From contig NZ_LNBE01000004.1 in the NCBI RefSeq assembly GCF_001445655.1, positions 1,240,001 through 1,304,000 of the forward strand: a DNA stretch of 64,000 nucleotides, in the 5' to 3' direction. Of this stretch, positions 35,831-44,109 are shown piece after piece (position 1 is the first letter of the stretch; every line of letters starts with the position of its first letter). The notes beneath the pieces are model-generated. The model made no database searches and was not told where the DNA came from. It saw only the letters and a list, made by a program, of their open reading frames with translations. Source of the stretch: Streptomyces roseifaciens (GTDB taxonomy: Bacteria; Actinomycetota; Actinomycetes; Streptomycetales; Streptomycetaceae). Made by a program: the position numbers and the translations under genes.

Positions 35831-36814
35831 ATGACGCCCCCGCCCCCCCTTGGGAAAGCGGCCCGGGCTGCCCGCTCCCGGAACAAGGACGGAGTGACCT
35901 TCGACCCCGCCCTCGACGACGCCGAACTGGCCACGGTCCGTGACGCCCTGGCGCGCGGCCGCTGGACCGAGGCCCGCAATCTCCTCGCCGAGACCGGCGA
36001 CGACTGGGACCGCCGCGGCCACCGCCTCGTCGTCCTCGCCGAAGGCCCCTCCAGCGTCGCCTGGGCCCGCGAGTGGCAGCTCGCCGAGCCCGACAGCCCG
36101 GACGCCGCCGCCCTCCTCGCCTGCGCCACCGTCTTCCGCGCCGTGAGCGGCAAGGACAGCCCCGAGGGGGCGCGCGCCGCCTGCCTGGTGGCCGCCAGGA
36201 TGGCCCCCGCCGACCCGTCCCCCTGGCTCGCCGTCCTCATCCTCGCCCGCCGCACCGGCACCGACGACGAGCGCGTCCGCGCCTTCGACCAGGTCCGCGC
36301 CCGCCACCGCGACCACCACCACGCCCACCACCTCATGGCCGCGTGCCTGGCCGAGCACCAGAAGGGCGACCGCGACGACCCCCTGCACGAGGTCTACGAC
36401 TTCGCCGCCTGGGCCGCCGAACAGGCGCCCGCGGACTCGCCCTTGGCCGTGCTGCCCGTCGTCGCCCACGCCGAGCGCTACCGCGTCCTCGCGCGCGCCG
36501 GCGTCGAGCCCGGCGACCCCGCCCGCTCCGGCCACTGGACCAGCCGCCGCGCCCGCCAGGTGATGAAGGCCGCCTTCGACTGGTGGCTCGAATGGGACGT
36601 CGACGACAACGCCGCCGGCAGCGCCCACCCCCGGCGCAAGGCCGACCTGAACTACCTCGCCCACGCCAAGCTCCACGAAGGCCGGCTCGCCGAGGCGGCG
36701 GCCCTGCTCACCCGCATCGGCCCGCACGCCACCCGCGCCCCCTGGTCCTACCCCGACCGGGACCCCGCGAAGGCCTTCCGCGCCGCGCGCCGCGCCGCCC
36801 TCGGCTCGGCCTGA
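35831..36814 (+). CDS. Conserved hypothetical protein, tetratricopeptide-like helical
   Basis: Starting at the ATG 35831, which follows GGAGGAAG, the product has 327 residues. An in-frame GTG at 35735 would add 32 residues of doubtful sequence. The protein is almost entirely helical and Ala/Arg rich, with repeated patterns such as ALARGRWTEARNLLAE and AKLHEGRLAEAAALLTRIG that resemble tetratricopeptide-like units. No catalytic motif or signal peptide is visible. It precedes the APC permease gene by 65 bases in the same direction. Function unknown. Confidence 0.65.
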   Translation: MTPPPPLGKAARAARSRNKDGVTFDPALDDAELATVRDALARGRWTEARNLLAETGDDWDRRGHRLVVLAEGPSSVAWAREWQLAEPDSPDAAALLACATVFRAVSGKDSPEGARAACLVAARMAPADPSPWLAVLILARRTGTDDERVRAFDQVRARHRDHHHAHHLMAACLAEHQKGDRDDPLHEVYDFAAWAAEQAPADSPLAVLPVVAHAERYRVLARAGVEPGDPARSGHWTSRRARQVMKAAFDWWLEWDVDDNAAGSAHPRRKADLNYLAHAKLHEGRLAEAAALLTRIGPHATRAPWSYPDRDPAKAFRAARRAALGSA

Positions 36815-36879
36815 CGCCGCCCGGCCGCGCACATCCCCTACGATCACCCCCGCTCACCCATGGGAAGGACCACCCCGCC

Positions 36880-38412
36880 ATGACGACGGGCACGACGAGC
36901 GAGATCAGCACGTTCAAGGGGCAGGACAGACGCCTGCGCGCCGACCGCATAGGCCTCGCCGGTCTGCTCCTGTCGGTCGTCGCCGCCAGCGCGCCCCTGA
37001 TGGTGACGGCGGGCGTCATGCCCACCACCTACGGGACGATGGCCATAGTCGGCCAGCCCCTGCTGTTCGTCATCCTCGGCGTGGTGCTGACCCTCTTCAG
37101 CTTCGGCTACGCCGAGATGAGCCGCCACGTCCACAACGCCGGCGCCTTCTACGCCTACATCGCCCGCGGCCTCGGCGGCACGGCCGGCGCCGCCGCCTCC
37201 GTCGTCGCCCTCGTCGCCTACAGCCCCATGCAGTTCGGGATATACGGCATCTTCGGCTACGAGCTCTCCGGCCTGCTCGACAAGCACCTGGGCCTCGCCG
37301 TCGCCTGGTGGGTGCCCGCCGTGGCCGCCGTCCTCGTCGTCGGCGTCCTCGGCTGGCTGAAGATAGACCTCAGCGCCAAGGTCCTCGGGGTCCTGCTGCT
37401 CATCGAGTGCGTGATGGTCGTCGCCTTCGACCTCGCCGGCCTCGCCGACCCGGGCCCGCAGGGCGTCTCCTTCCACGCCTTCGACCCCACCACCCTCGGC
37501 GGGGGCGGCCTCGGCACCGCCCTGTGCTTCACCATCGCGGCCTTCGTCGGCTTCGAACAGGCCGCCGTCTACGCCGAGGAGACCAGCCGCCCGAACGTCG
37601 TCGTCGCCCGCGTCACCTTCCTCGCCGTCGGCTTCGTCGCGCTCTTCTTCGCCCTGAGCTCCTGGGCCCTCAGCGTCGCGGCCGGCCCGGACTCCATCGT
37701 CGGCCTCGCCCAGGAGCAGGGCCCGAACCTGCTCTTCGCCCTCACCGAGGAGCGGCTCGGCGGCACCTTCACCGACGTCATGCACGTCTTCTACGTGACC
37801 GGCATGTTCGCCGCGATGCTCAGCTTCCACAACGTCGTCGCCCGCTACGCCTTCGCCATGGGCCGCGAGGGCCTGCTGCCCGCCGCCGTCGGCCGCACCT
37901 CCCGCACGAGCGGCGCCCCGGCCCACGGCTCCCTGCTGCAGAGCGCCGTCTCGCTGATCGCCGTCCTCCTCTTCGCCGTGACCGACGGCCGCCCGCACGG
38001 CGACCCCACCGCACCCGTCCTGCGCCTGTTCACCTGGAGCGGCAACGTCGGCGCCCTCGGCATCATCGTGCTGATGGCCGCCGCGTCCGCCGCCGTCATC
38101 GCCTTCTTCGTCCGGCGCGGCGCCGCGCGCGCGCAGGCGCCGCGCCTGATCGCCTCCGGCGTCGCCGGGGCCGCCCTCGTCGTCATCGCTGTGTACGCGG
38201 TCAAGGACTTCGACGTCCTGCTCGGCGCCGACCCCGGATCGCCCCTGCGCTGGATCCTGCCCGGCACCATCGGCGCGGCCGTCCTCGCCGGCATCGGCTA
38301 CGGCATCGTCCTCAAGTACCTGCGCCCCGGGGTGCACGGCAGCATCGGCCTCGGCAACGAGGCGTTCCAGCTGGAGAAGGCGGCCTCGGCGGCCGGACCG
38401 CGCGGGGACTGA
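36880..38412 (+). CDS. APC family amino acid permease
   Basis: The 510-residue protein has 12 membrane helices with APC landmarks: a GLAGLLLSVVAASAPLMVTAG first helix, FSFGYAEMSRHVHNAGAFYAYIARGLG, and AAFVGFEQAAVYAEETSRP, which is typical of amino-acid or polyamine permeases. The ATG at 36880 follows GGGAAGGA. It should import an amino acid or amine by cation symport. It follows the hypothetical gene at 35831 in the same direction. The substrate cannot be deduced. Confidence 0.9.
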   Translation: MTTGTTSEISTFKGQDRRLRADRIGLAGLLLSVVAASAPLMVTAGVMPTTYGTMAIVGQPLLFVILGVVLTLFSFGYAEMSRHVHNAGAFYAYIARGLGGTAGAAASVVALVAYSPMQFGIYGIFGYELSGLLDKHLGLAVAWWVPAVAAVLVVGVLGWLKIDLSAKVLGVLLLIECVMVVAFDLAGLADPGPQGVSFHAFDPTTLGGGGLGTALCFTIAAFVGFEQAAVYAEETSRPNVVVARVTFLAVGFVALFFALSSWALSVAAGPDSIVGLAQEQGPNLLFALTEERLGGTFTDVMHVFYVTGMFAAMLSFHNVVARYAFAMGREGLLPAAVGRTSRTSGAPAHGSLLQSAVSLIAVLLFAVTDGRPHGDPTAPVLRLFTWSGNVGALGIIVLMAAASAAVIAFFVRRGAARAQAPRLIASGVAGAALVVIAVYAVKDFDVLLGADPGSPLRWILPGTIGAAVLAGIGYGIVLKYLRPGVHGSIGLGNEAFQLEKAASAAGPRGD

Positions 38413-38477
38413 CGAAGGCGGGACGGTAGCGGGCGCGGGCAGGGCGGACGGAGCGGACGGAGGAGCGGCTCGCGGGC

Positions 38478-38888
38478 CTACTCCTCCACGCCCTTCCCCA
38501 CCCGCCGCGACACCGTGAACGTGTACAGGTCCAGCACCCCGGGCGGCTCCGCCAGCCCCGGCCCGCCCGCCCGTATCCAGTCCGCCACGTCCGCGAGCAC
38601 GTCGTCGTCGTTGACGAGCCCGAGCCACACGGGCCGCCCGCCGGCCGCCCGCCCCGCTGCCGACGGCTGCACGACCACCACGTTCGCCTGGTCGCACACG
38701 TCCAGGCACTCGGAGGCCCGCACCTGGGCGGCATCGCCCAACGCCTTCCGCAGCCGCGGGATCTGCCCGGCGTGGTCGACCCCCGGCACCTTCCGCGGAT
38801 CGCCGCAGCAGCAGCCGCGGCAGACGGTGACGCGGCAGGGGGCGGAGGCGGTTGCCGGCTTCGGGCGGCGGGCATGGTTGGTGATCAT
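38478..38888 (-). CDS. Thioredoxin-like [2Fe-2S] ferredoxin-type protein
   Basis: The 136-residue protein has an N-terminal CRVTVCRGCCCG cysteine cluster and a second pair in ASECLDVCDQANVVVVQP. Together these fit the thioredoxin-like [2Fe-2S] fold, where Cys-x-n-Cys and Cys-x3-Cys hold the cluster. Such proteins occur with cobalt chelatases, hydrogenases or as stand-alone electron carriers. The ATG at 38888 has a weak ribosome binding site. It is divergent from ddaH with 57 bases between starts. Partner unknown. Confidence 0.75.
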   Translation of the reverse strand: MITNHARRPKPATASAPCRVTVCRGCCCGDPRKVPGVDHAGQIPRLRKALGDAAQVRASECLDVCDQANVVVVQPSAAGRAAGGRPVWLGLVNDDDVLADVADWIRAGGPGLAEPPGVLDLYTFTVSRRVGKGVEE

Positions 38889-38945
38889 CAGCCAGATGAT
38901 ACGCACGGGCCCCTGCGGCCCGGCCGCCCCGGAGAGGAACCCCTC

Positions 38946-39806
38946 GTGCCCAGCAGAACCGCCCTCGTACGCCGCCCCGGCCCCCGCCTCGCCGAAGGCC
39001 TGGTGACCCACCTCGCCCGCACGCCTGTGGACCCCGCCCTCGCCCTGCGCCAGTGGCACGACTACACGGCGACCCTGCGCGACCACGGCTGGCGGACCGT
39101 CGAGGTCCCGCCCGCCGACGACTGCCCGGACGCCGTCTTCGTCGAGGACGCCATGGTCGTCTTCCGCAACGTCGCCGTCGTGGCCCGCTCCGGAGCCCCC
39201 TCCCGCCGCGCCGAGGCGGCGGCCGCGGAACGGGTCGCCGCGGAACTCGGCCTCTCCCTCAACCGCATCCGCGAACCCGGCACCCTCGACGGCGGCGACG
39301 TCCTCAAAGTCGGCGACACCGTCTACGTCGGGCGGGGTGGCCGTACCGATGCGGAGGGGGTGCGCCAACTGCGGGCCGTCCTGGAACCGCTGGGGGCGCG
39401 CGTGGTGCCCGTGCCCGTCAGCAAGGTCCTGCACCTGAAATCGGCGGTCACGGCCCTCCCCGACGGCACGGTCATCGGCTACGAGCCCCTGGTCGACACG
39501 CGGTCCCTCTTCCCCCGCTTCCTCCCCGTCCCCGAGGAGCCGGGAGCCCACGTCGTCCTCCTCGGAGGCGACCGCCTCCTCCTCTCGGCCGGCGCCCCGA
39601 GGACCGCGGACCTGCTCGCGGACCTCGGGTACACGCCGGTCCCGGTGGACATCGGCGAGTTCGAGAAGCTGGAGGGGTGCGTGACGTGCCTGTCCGTCCG
39701 GCTGCGGGGGATACCCCTGCGCGGGGAAATCGCCCGGGAAACGGCCCGGGAAGCCTGCGGGGAAGAGGCGGGTAAGAAGCAGGGAAGAGGCCGGGAAAAG
39801 CAATAA
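38946..39806 (+). CDS. ddaH: Dimethylarginine dimethylaminohydrolase
   Basis: The 286-residue enzyme belongs to the guanidine-modifying superfamily. Landmarks are the N-terminal RRPGPRLAEGL, the substrate-binding PDAVFVEDAMVVF, GTLDGGDVLKVG, catalytic His163 in VLHLKS and nucleophile Cys248 in GCVTCLSVRLRG. It hydrolyses methylated arginines to citrulline and methylamines. The GTG at 38946 is preceded by GGAGAGGAA. The TAA stop is inside a strong terminator hairpin, so the message ends almost at the stop codon. The last 25 residues are a charged tail. Confidence 0.92.
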   Translation: MPSRTALVRRPGPRLAEGLVTHLARTPVDPALALRQWHDYTATLRDHGWRTVEVPPADDCPDAVFVEDAMVVFRNVAVVARSGAPSRRAEAAAAERVAAELGLSLNRIREPGTLDGGDVLKVGDTVYVGRGGRTDAEGVRQLRAVLEPLGARVVPVPVSKVLHLKSAVTALPDGTVIGYEPLVDTRSLFPRFLPVPEEPGAHVVLLGGDRLLLSAGAPRTADLLADLGYTPVPVDIGEFEKLEGCVTCLSVRLRGIPLRGEIARETAREACGEEAGKKQGRGREKQ

Positions 39807-39829
39807 GGCCCCAGATGAACTGGGGCCTT
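39805..39829. terminator. Intrinsic terminator hairpin between ddaH and tRNA-Leu
   Basis: A perfect 10-bp stem AAGGCCCCAG (39805-39814)/CTGGGGCCTT (39820-39829) with loop ATGAA overlaps the ddaH stop codon. It lies six bases beyond the 3' end of the convergent tRNA gene and could serve both. Confidence 0.9.
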
Positions 39830-39835
39830 AGCCTG

Positions 39836-39920
39836 TGTCCGAGGGGGGACTTGAACCCCCACGCCCGATAAAGGGCACTAGCACCTCAAGCTAGCGCGTC
39901 TGCCATTCCGCCACCCGGAC
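39836..39920 (-). tRNA. tRNA-Leu (anticodon GAG)
   Basis: On the minus strand the 85-base gene has a 7-bp acceptor stem (GTCCGGG/CTCGGAC, one G-T pair). The anticodon stem is CTAGC/GCTAG with loop TTGAGGT (anticodon GAG), the long variable arm is of class II, and a GGGGG TTCAAGT CCCCC T-arm is present. The discriminator base is A. The CCA end is not encoded. It reads CUC/CUU leucine codons. Confidence 0.96.
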
Positions 39921-40154
39921 TAGGTGTTTTTCGTCTTCCGGGCCGTTGCCCTTCCGACGAGGAAAACAATACCAAAGATCTGGGGGTGCTCGATCACGTG
40001 CCCGGTGGAGCGGCTTCCGGCGGGTGTGGCGGGCGGATGTCGGCAGTATTGCGGCCTTGGGCTGCGGCGGCCGGAGAGAGAGGATGGCGGAGGACCCACG
40101 CCGCGGGCCGCCCTCAGCGGGGCGGCCGGCGGCAGCGAACCAGGAGGAGGCAGC

Positions 40155-41498
40155 GTGAGCGAGTCGAAGCCGGCCGGGGCCGGGGCGGGCAAGGGCGGCG
40201 GGGGCGGCGAGGGCGAGGTCGTCGACCTCTGCCGCGATCTGATCCGGATCGACACCAGCAACTACGGCGACCACTCCGGGCCGGGCGAGCGCGCCGCCGC
40301 CGAATACGTGGCGGAGAAGCTCGCCGAGGTCGGGCTCGAACCGCAGATCTTCGAGTCCCACAAGGGGCGCGCTTCGACGGTGGCGCGGATCGAGGGCGAG
40401 GACCCCTCCCGGCCGGCGCTGCTCATCCACGGCCACACCGACGTCGTCCCGGCCAACGCCGCCGACTGGACCCACCACCCCTTCGCGGGCGAGATCGCGG
40501 ACGGGTGCCTGTGGGGCCGCGGCGCGGTGGACATGAAGGACATGGACGCGATGACCCTCGCGGTCGTCCGCGACCGCATGCGCACGGGCCGCAAGCCCCC
40601 GCGCGACGTGGTGCTCGCCTTCCTCGCGGACGAGGAGGCCGGCGGCGTCTACGGCGCGCGCCACCTGGTGGACAAGCACCCCGGGCTCTTCGAGGGCGTG
40701 ACCGAGGCGATCGGCGAGGTCGGCGGCTTCTCCTTCACGGTCAACGAGAACCTGCGGCTCTATCTGATCGAGACGGCCCAGAAGGGCATGCACTGGATGA
40801 GGCTCACGGTCGACGGCACCGCCGGCCACGGCTCGATGACCAACAAGGACAACGCGATCACGGAGCTGTGCGAGGCGGTCGGCCGGCTGGGGCGGCACGA
40901 GTTCCCGGTCCGGATGACCAAGACCGTGCGGTCCTTCCTCGACGAGCTCTCCGACGCCCTCGGCACGCCGCTGGACCCCGAGGACATGGAGACGACGCTC
41001 GCCAAGCTCGGCGGCATCGCCAAGATGATCGGCACCACGCTCCGCAACACCGCCGCCCCGACCATGCTGGGCGCGGGGTACAAGGTCAACGTCATCCCGG
41101 GGCAGGCCACGGCGCACGTGGACGGAAGGTTCCTGCCGGGGTACGAGGAGGAGTTCCTCGCCGACCTCGACCGCATCCTCGGCCCGCGGGTCCGGCGCGA
41201 GGACGTGCACGCGGACAAGGCGCTGGAGACGAGCTTCGACGGCAAGCTCGTCGACGCCATGCAGTCGGCCCTGAAGGCGGAGGACCCGATCGCGCGCGCC
41301 GTGCCGTACATGCTCTCGGGCGGCACGGACGCGAAGTCCTTCGACGACCTGGGCATCCGGTGCTTCGGGTTCGCGCCGCTGCAGCTGCCGCCGGAGCTGG
41401 ACTTCGCGGGGATGTTCCACGGCGTCGACGAGCGAGTGCCCCTGGAAGGCCTGAAGTTCGGCGCACGTGTTCTCGACCGGTTCCTCGATCAGTGCTGA
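40155..41498 (+). CDS. M20 family metallopeptidase
   Basis: The 447-residue enzyme has the M20 zinc-site motifs: HGHTDVVP, GRGAVDMKD, FLADEEAGGVYGA (catalytic Glu) and a C-terminal MFHGVDERV. The dimerisation domain lies around residues 200-320. Members hydrolyse amide bonds of N-acyl amino acids or dipeptides. The GTG at 40155 follows GGAGGAGG. From memory, orthologues sit near mshC in other actinobacteria too (Mycobacterium tuberculosis Rv2141c). The chaplin genes follow downstream. The substrate is unknown. Confidence 0.92.
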   Translation: MSESKPAGAGAGKGGGGGEGEVVDLCRDLIRIDTSNYGDHSGPGERAAAEYVAEKLAEVGLEPQIFESHKGRASTVARIEGEDPSRPALLIHGHTDVVPANAADWTHHPFAGEIADGCLWGRGAVDMKDMDAMTLAVVRDRMRTGRKPPRDVVLAFLADEEAGGVYGARHLVDKHPGLFEGVTEAIGEVGGFSFTVNENLRLYLIETAQKGMHWMRLTVDGTAGHGSMTNKDNAITELCEAVGRLGRHEFPVRMTKTVRSFLDELSDALGTPLDPEDMETTLAKLGGIAKMIGTTLRNTAAPTMLGAGYKVNVIPGQATAHVDGRFLPGYEEEFLADLDRILGPRVRREDVHADKALETSFDGKLVDAMQSALKAEDPIARAVPYMLSGGTDAKSFDDLGIRCFGFAPLQLPPELDFAGMFHGVDERVPLEGLKFGARVLDRFLDQC

Positions 41499-41536
41499 GG
41501 CCGGGTCTAAATTCCGTAAATTTGTGCCGAGTTAAC

Positions 41537-41564
41537 CGTAACGAGTGAATGATCTGAGGGTTGC
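41537..41564 (+). promoter_or_regulatory. Candidate sigma-BldN-type promoter of chpH
   Basis: CGTAAC (41537-41542), 16 bases, then GGTTGC (41559-41564), about 75 bases before chpH. This spacing and -35 match what I recall of the BldN consensus for chaplin genes; the -10 is approximate. Confidence 0.5.
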
Positions 41565-41639
41565 GTAGCCCGATTACCTCCTCGTCGTTACAGGTGTGCG
41601 GTCCGCGGCTGGGACCGCATTGCCAACAAGGAGGAATCC

Positions 41640-41873
41640 ATGATCAAGAAGGTCGTCGCTTCCGCGGCCGTTACCGGTGGTCTCGTGCTCGCGGGTGCTG
41701 GCCTGGCCGCTGCGGACTCCGGCGCCCAGGGGGCCGCCGTGAACTCGCCCGGTGTGGTCTCCGGCAACGTCATCCAGGCTCCGATCAATGTGCCGGTGAA
41801 CGTCTGCGGCAACTCGATCAACGTCGTCGGGCTGCTCAACCCCACGTTTGGCAACACCTGCGTCAACAGCTGA
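41640..41873 (+). CDS. chpH: Short chaplin ChpH
   Basis: The 77-residue precursor has a signal peptide (KKVVASAAVTGGLVLAGAGLAAA) and one chaplin domain: NSPGVVSGNVIQAPINVPVNVCGNSINVVGLLNPTFGN, with the two conserved cysteines. Chaplins self-assemble at the air-water interface as amyloid-like films and make the aerial hyphae hydrophobic. The AAGGAGGAATCC ribosome binding site is ideal. It lies directly upstream of the long chaplin gene chpC with 155 bases between, as I recall in S. coelicolor. Confidence 0.95.
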   Translation: MIKKVVASAAVTGGLVLAGAGLAAADSGAQGAAVNSPGVVSGNVIQAPINVPVNVCGNSINVVGLLNPTFGNTCVNS

Positions 41874-42028
41874 CGTCGTGCCTCAACCCGTAAGGGTCTG
41901 ACATGGGCGGCTCCGGAGTGACTTGCGTGCACTCCGGGGCCGCCCGGGCTTTCGACACGCGAGCATGTGGGCACTTTGTCCTTATTGCTGGCGTGTATCC
42001 GTATAGCGCAAGCAGAGAGGCAGGACTC

Positions 42029-42958
42029 ATGCGACAGGTCACGAAGAAGGGCCTGATCACTGCAGCGGCGGCGAGTGGCGTACTCGCGGCCGTGACCGGC
42101 AGCTACGCCCAGGCGTCGTCCGGGGCCGGTGGCCACGCGGCGAACTCGCCCGGTGTGGCCTCGGGCAACACCGTCCAGGTCCCGGTCCACGTGCCGGTGA
42201 ACGCCTGCGGCAACACGGTGAACGTGATCGGGGCGCTCAACCCGGCCTCGGGCAACACGTGCGTCAACGGCGGGCACCACGGTGGTGGTCACCACGGCGG
42301 TGGGCACGGTGGCAAGGGCAACGGCGGCGGCAACCACGGGCACGGCGGTTCCGGCGCCCACGGCGCCGCCACCGACTCGCCCGGTGTGGCCTCGGGCAAC
42401 ACCATCCAGGTGCCGGTCGAGGTGCCGGTCAACGCCTGCGGCAACAGCGTCAACGTCGCCGGCGTGGGCAACCACACCACGGGCAACAAGTGCGCCAACG
42501 TGGACGAGGGCGACGGCCACGGATGGCCGGGCCACCCGGGTCACCCGGGCAAGCCTGGTCACCCGGGCAAGCCCGGTCACCCCGGCGGGCACGACGGCAC
42601 CCACAAGCCGCCGCACCAGAACCCGCCCGGTGGGGACCACGGCCACAAGCCGCCGACGGACCACTCGTCGGACCAGCACAAGCCGGGCGGTCACACCCCG
42701 GGCAAGGACAAGCCGGCCGACCACACCTCCGCCGGGCACAAGCCCGCGCGGACGGACGCCGCGCACACCCCCGCCCCCGAGGTGAAGGCCGAGCACAAGG
42801 CGGCCCCCGCCGTCGCCGCGGCCACCGGTCCGGCGGCCAAGGCCGTCGAGCTCGCGCACACCGGCGCGGGCCAGCTGGGCATGGCCGGCGCCGCCAGCGC
42901 CGGTCTGCTGCTCGGCGGCGCGGTCATCTACCGCCGCGCGCGTGCCGGGCAGAACTGA
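42029..42958 (+). CDS. chpC: Long, sortase-anchored chaplin ChpC
   Basis: The 309-residue protein has a signal peptide, two chaplin domains (about 36-80 and 113-157, each NSPGVASGNT/DSPGVASGNT with two Cys), a His/Gly linker between them and a long Pro/His/Lys stalk. The C-terminal cell-wall sorting signal has LAHTG, a hydrophobic helix and a RRARAGQN tail. The LAxTG motif points to class E sortases, which attach it to peptidoglycan, where it may anchor short chaplins such as ChpH. The stalk includes collagen-like GHPGKP repeats. The ATG at 42029 is preceded by AGGCAGG. Confidence 0.95.
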   Translation: MRQVTKKGLITAAAASGVLAAVTGSYAQASSGAGGHAANSPGVASGNTVQVPVHVPVNACGNTVNVIGALNPASGNTCVNGGHHGGGHHGGGHGGKGNGGGNHGHGGSGAHGAATDSPGVASGNTIQVPVEVPVNACGNSVNVAGVGNHTTGNKCANVDEGDGHGWPGHPGHPGKPGHPGKPGHPGGHDGTHKPPHQNPPGGDHGHKPPTDHSSDQHKPGGHTPGKDKPADHTSAGHKPARTDAAHTPAPEVKAEHKAAPAVAAATGPAAKAVELAHTGAGQLGMAGAASAGLLLGGAVIYRRARAGQN

Positions 42959-42988
42959 CCCGGATCACCCGGAAGCGGTTCGCACAGC

Positions 42989-43023
42989 ACGGAGCGGGTC
43001 CCGCATCGCGGGACCCGCTCCGT
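42989..43023. terminator. Bidirectional terminator hairpin after chpC
   Basis: A perfect 16-bp stem (ACGGAGCGGGTCCCGC with its complement) and three-base loop separates chpC from the convergent DUF5703 gene. Confidence 0.88.
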
Positions 43024-43030
43024 CTGCGTG

Positions 43031-43219
43031 TCACCAGGTGGCGCGCACCTGGCGGATGATCCTGCGGCGCAGCCGCACCTTGCGGCTGCCGTCGGGATAG
43101 AGGCGAAGTCGGTCCAACTCCCAGTGTCCGTACTCGGCGTGGTCGGTCAGCAGGCGTGTGGCGGCACCCCGGGAGACCCCCCGCGGCACATACACATCAC
43201 AGAATTCGTATTCCGGCAT
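43031..43219 (-). CDS. DUF5703 family small protein
   Basis: The 62-residue protein is basic in its second half (GSRKVRLRRRIIRQVR) and begins MPEYEFCDVYVPRGVSR, which I recognise as DUF5703, a short conserved protein of actinobacteria. Its function is unknown. It has no signal peptide. From memory it is commonly linked with the M20 peptidase found at 40155; here the two chaplin genes sit between them. It diverges from the acidic-tail gene. Confidence 0.8.
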   Translation of the reverse strand: MPEYEFCDVYVPRGVSRGAATRLLTDHAEYGHWELDRLRLYPDGSRKVRLRRRIIRQVRATW

Positions 43220-43266
43220 CGCATCTATTGTGCGGGAACGGGCCCTGTGCGGATAGCGTCTGCACT

Positions 43267-44064
43267 ATGTCTGATGCTGCGCAGCCATCCGCTGCCGAGG
43301 TACGCGCCGCCGCCGAGGCGGTCAAAGCCGCTCTGGACCGCCACCTCGACGCCGTCGAACGCCGGTCGGGGGAGGACGACCCGGCCGTCTACGCCGCGTT
43401 CAACGAGCTGGCCGCGACAGCCGAGGCGTACGACGAGCTGCTCTACGACGCCTACGACGAGGTCACCCCCTTCGAGATCCCCGGGGACGACACCCTGCCC
43501 GCCTACGCGGGGCCGGAGGAGCCGAGCGCACTCAGTCTGCTGATCCGCCGGGACTACGCGGTGGTGGAGCCGCAGCGGCTCCTCGCCCAGGCCCAGCGCG
43601 TGGCCGACCTCGACCCCGACGTCGACGCACCGGCGGGCCCCGCCGGGGCGGCTGCCGTGGGCAACGTGGGCGGCAGCGTGCACGCCGCGCTCGGGGTGAT
43701 CTTCGGTGAGTACGAGCCGGACGAGATCGCCTCGCGGCACAAGGAATTCGGCCTGGAGGAAGGGGACTCCACGCTCTGGGTCACCGCATCGGACGAGCCC
43801 GCCGAGCCGGGGGAGTGGCTGTCGGCGCCCTTCGAGCAGGCCGACCCGCAGCGGGTGATCTGCCGCTTCGACGTCAGCGCGGTCTTCGACGAGGACCTGG
43901 ACGGCGATGACGACGACAGTGATGACGACGACAGTGATGACGACGGCGACGACGGCATCGACGATGACGGCATCGACGACGACGTCATGGACGAGGATGC
44001 CGTGGACGGTGCTCCGGGGAGCGGGGCCGGCGGCGGCGCGCAGCCCTCGCCGACGAAGCCCTGA
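43267..44064 (+). CDS. Conserved hypothetical protein with an extreme acidic tail
   Basis: The 265-residue protein has an Ala/Glu-rich N-terminal two thirds with a helical start (AAEAVKAALDRHLDAVE) and a central LSLLIRRDYAVVEPQ. From about residue 215 it consists almost wholly of Asp (DDDDSDDDDSDDDGDDG and similar), a repetitive, probably disordered anion. No catalytic motif is visible. It converges with the RecD-like gene, with a hairpin (44070-44098) between the ends. It may be a DNA mimic or metal/protein-binding tail; this is speculation. The gene itself appears conserved in Streptomyces (SCO1672-like, from memory). Confidence 0.7.
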   Translation: MSDAAQPSAAEVRAAAEAVKAALDRHLDAVERRSGEDDPAVYAAFNELAATAEAYDELLYDAYDEVTPFEIPGDDTLPAYAGPEEPSALSLLIRRDYAVVEPQRLLAQAQRVADLDPDVDAPAGPAGAAAVGNVGGSVHAALGVIFGEYEPDEIASRHKEFGLEEGDSTLWVTASDEPAEPGEWLSAPFEQADPQRVICRFDVSAVFDEDLDGDDDDSDDDDSDDDGDDGIDDDGIDDDVMDEDAVDGAPGSGAGGGAQPSPTKP

Positions 44065-44069
44065 CCCGC

Positions 44070-44098
44070 TCCGGGCCCGGCGGATGCCCGGGCCCGGA
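44070..44098. terminator. Hairpin between convergent genes
   Basis: TCCGGGCCC (44070-44078) pairs with GGGCCCGGA (44090-44098). It sits between the stops of the acidic protein gene and the RecD-like gene, in the position of a shared terminator. No T-tract. Confidence 0.55.
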
Positions 44099-44109
44099 AC
44101 AGGGCGGCC

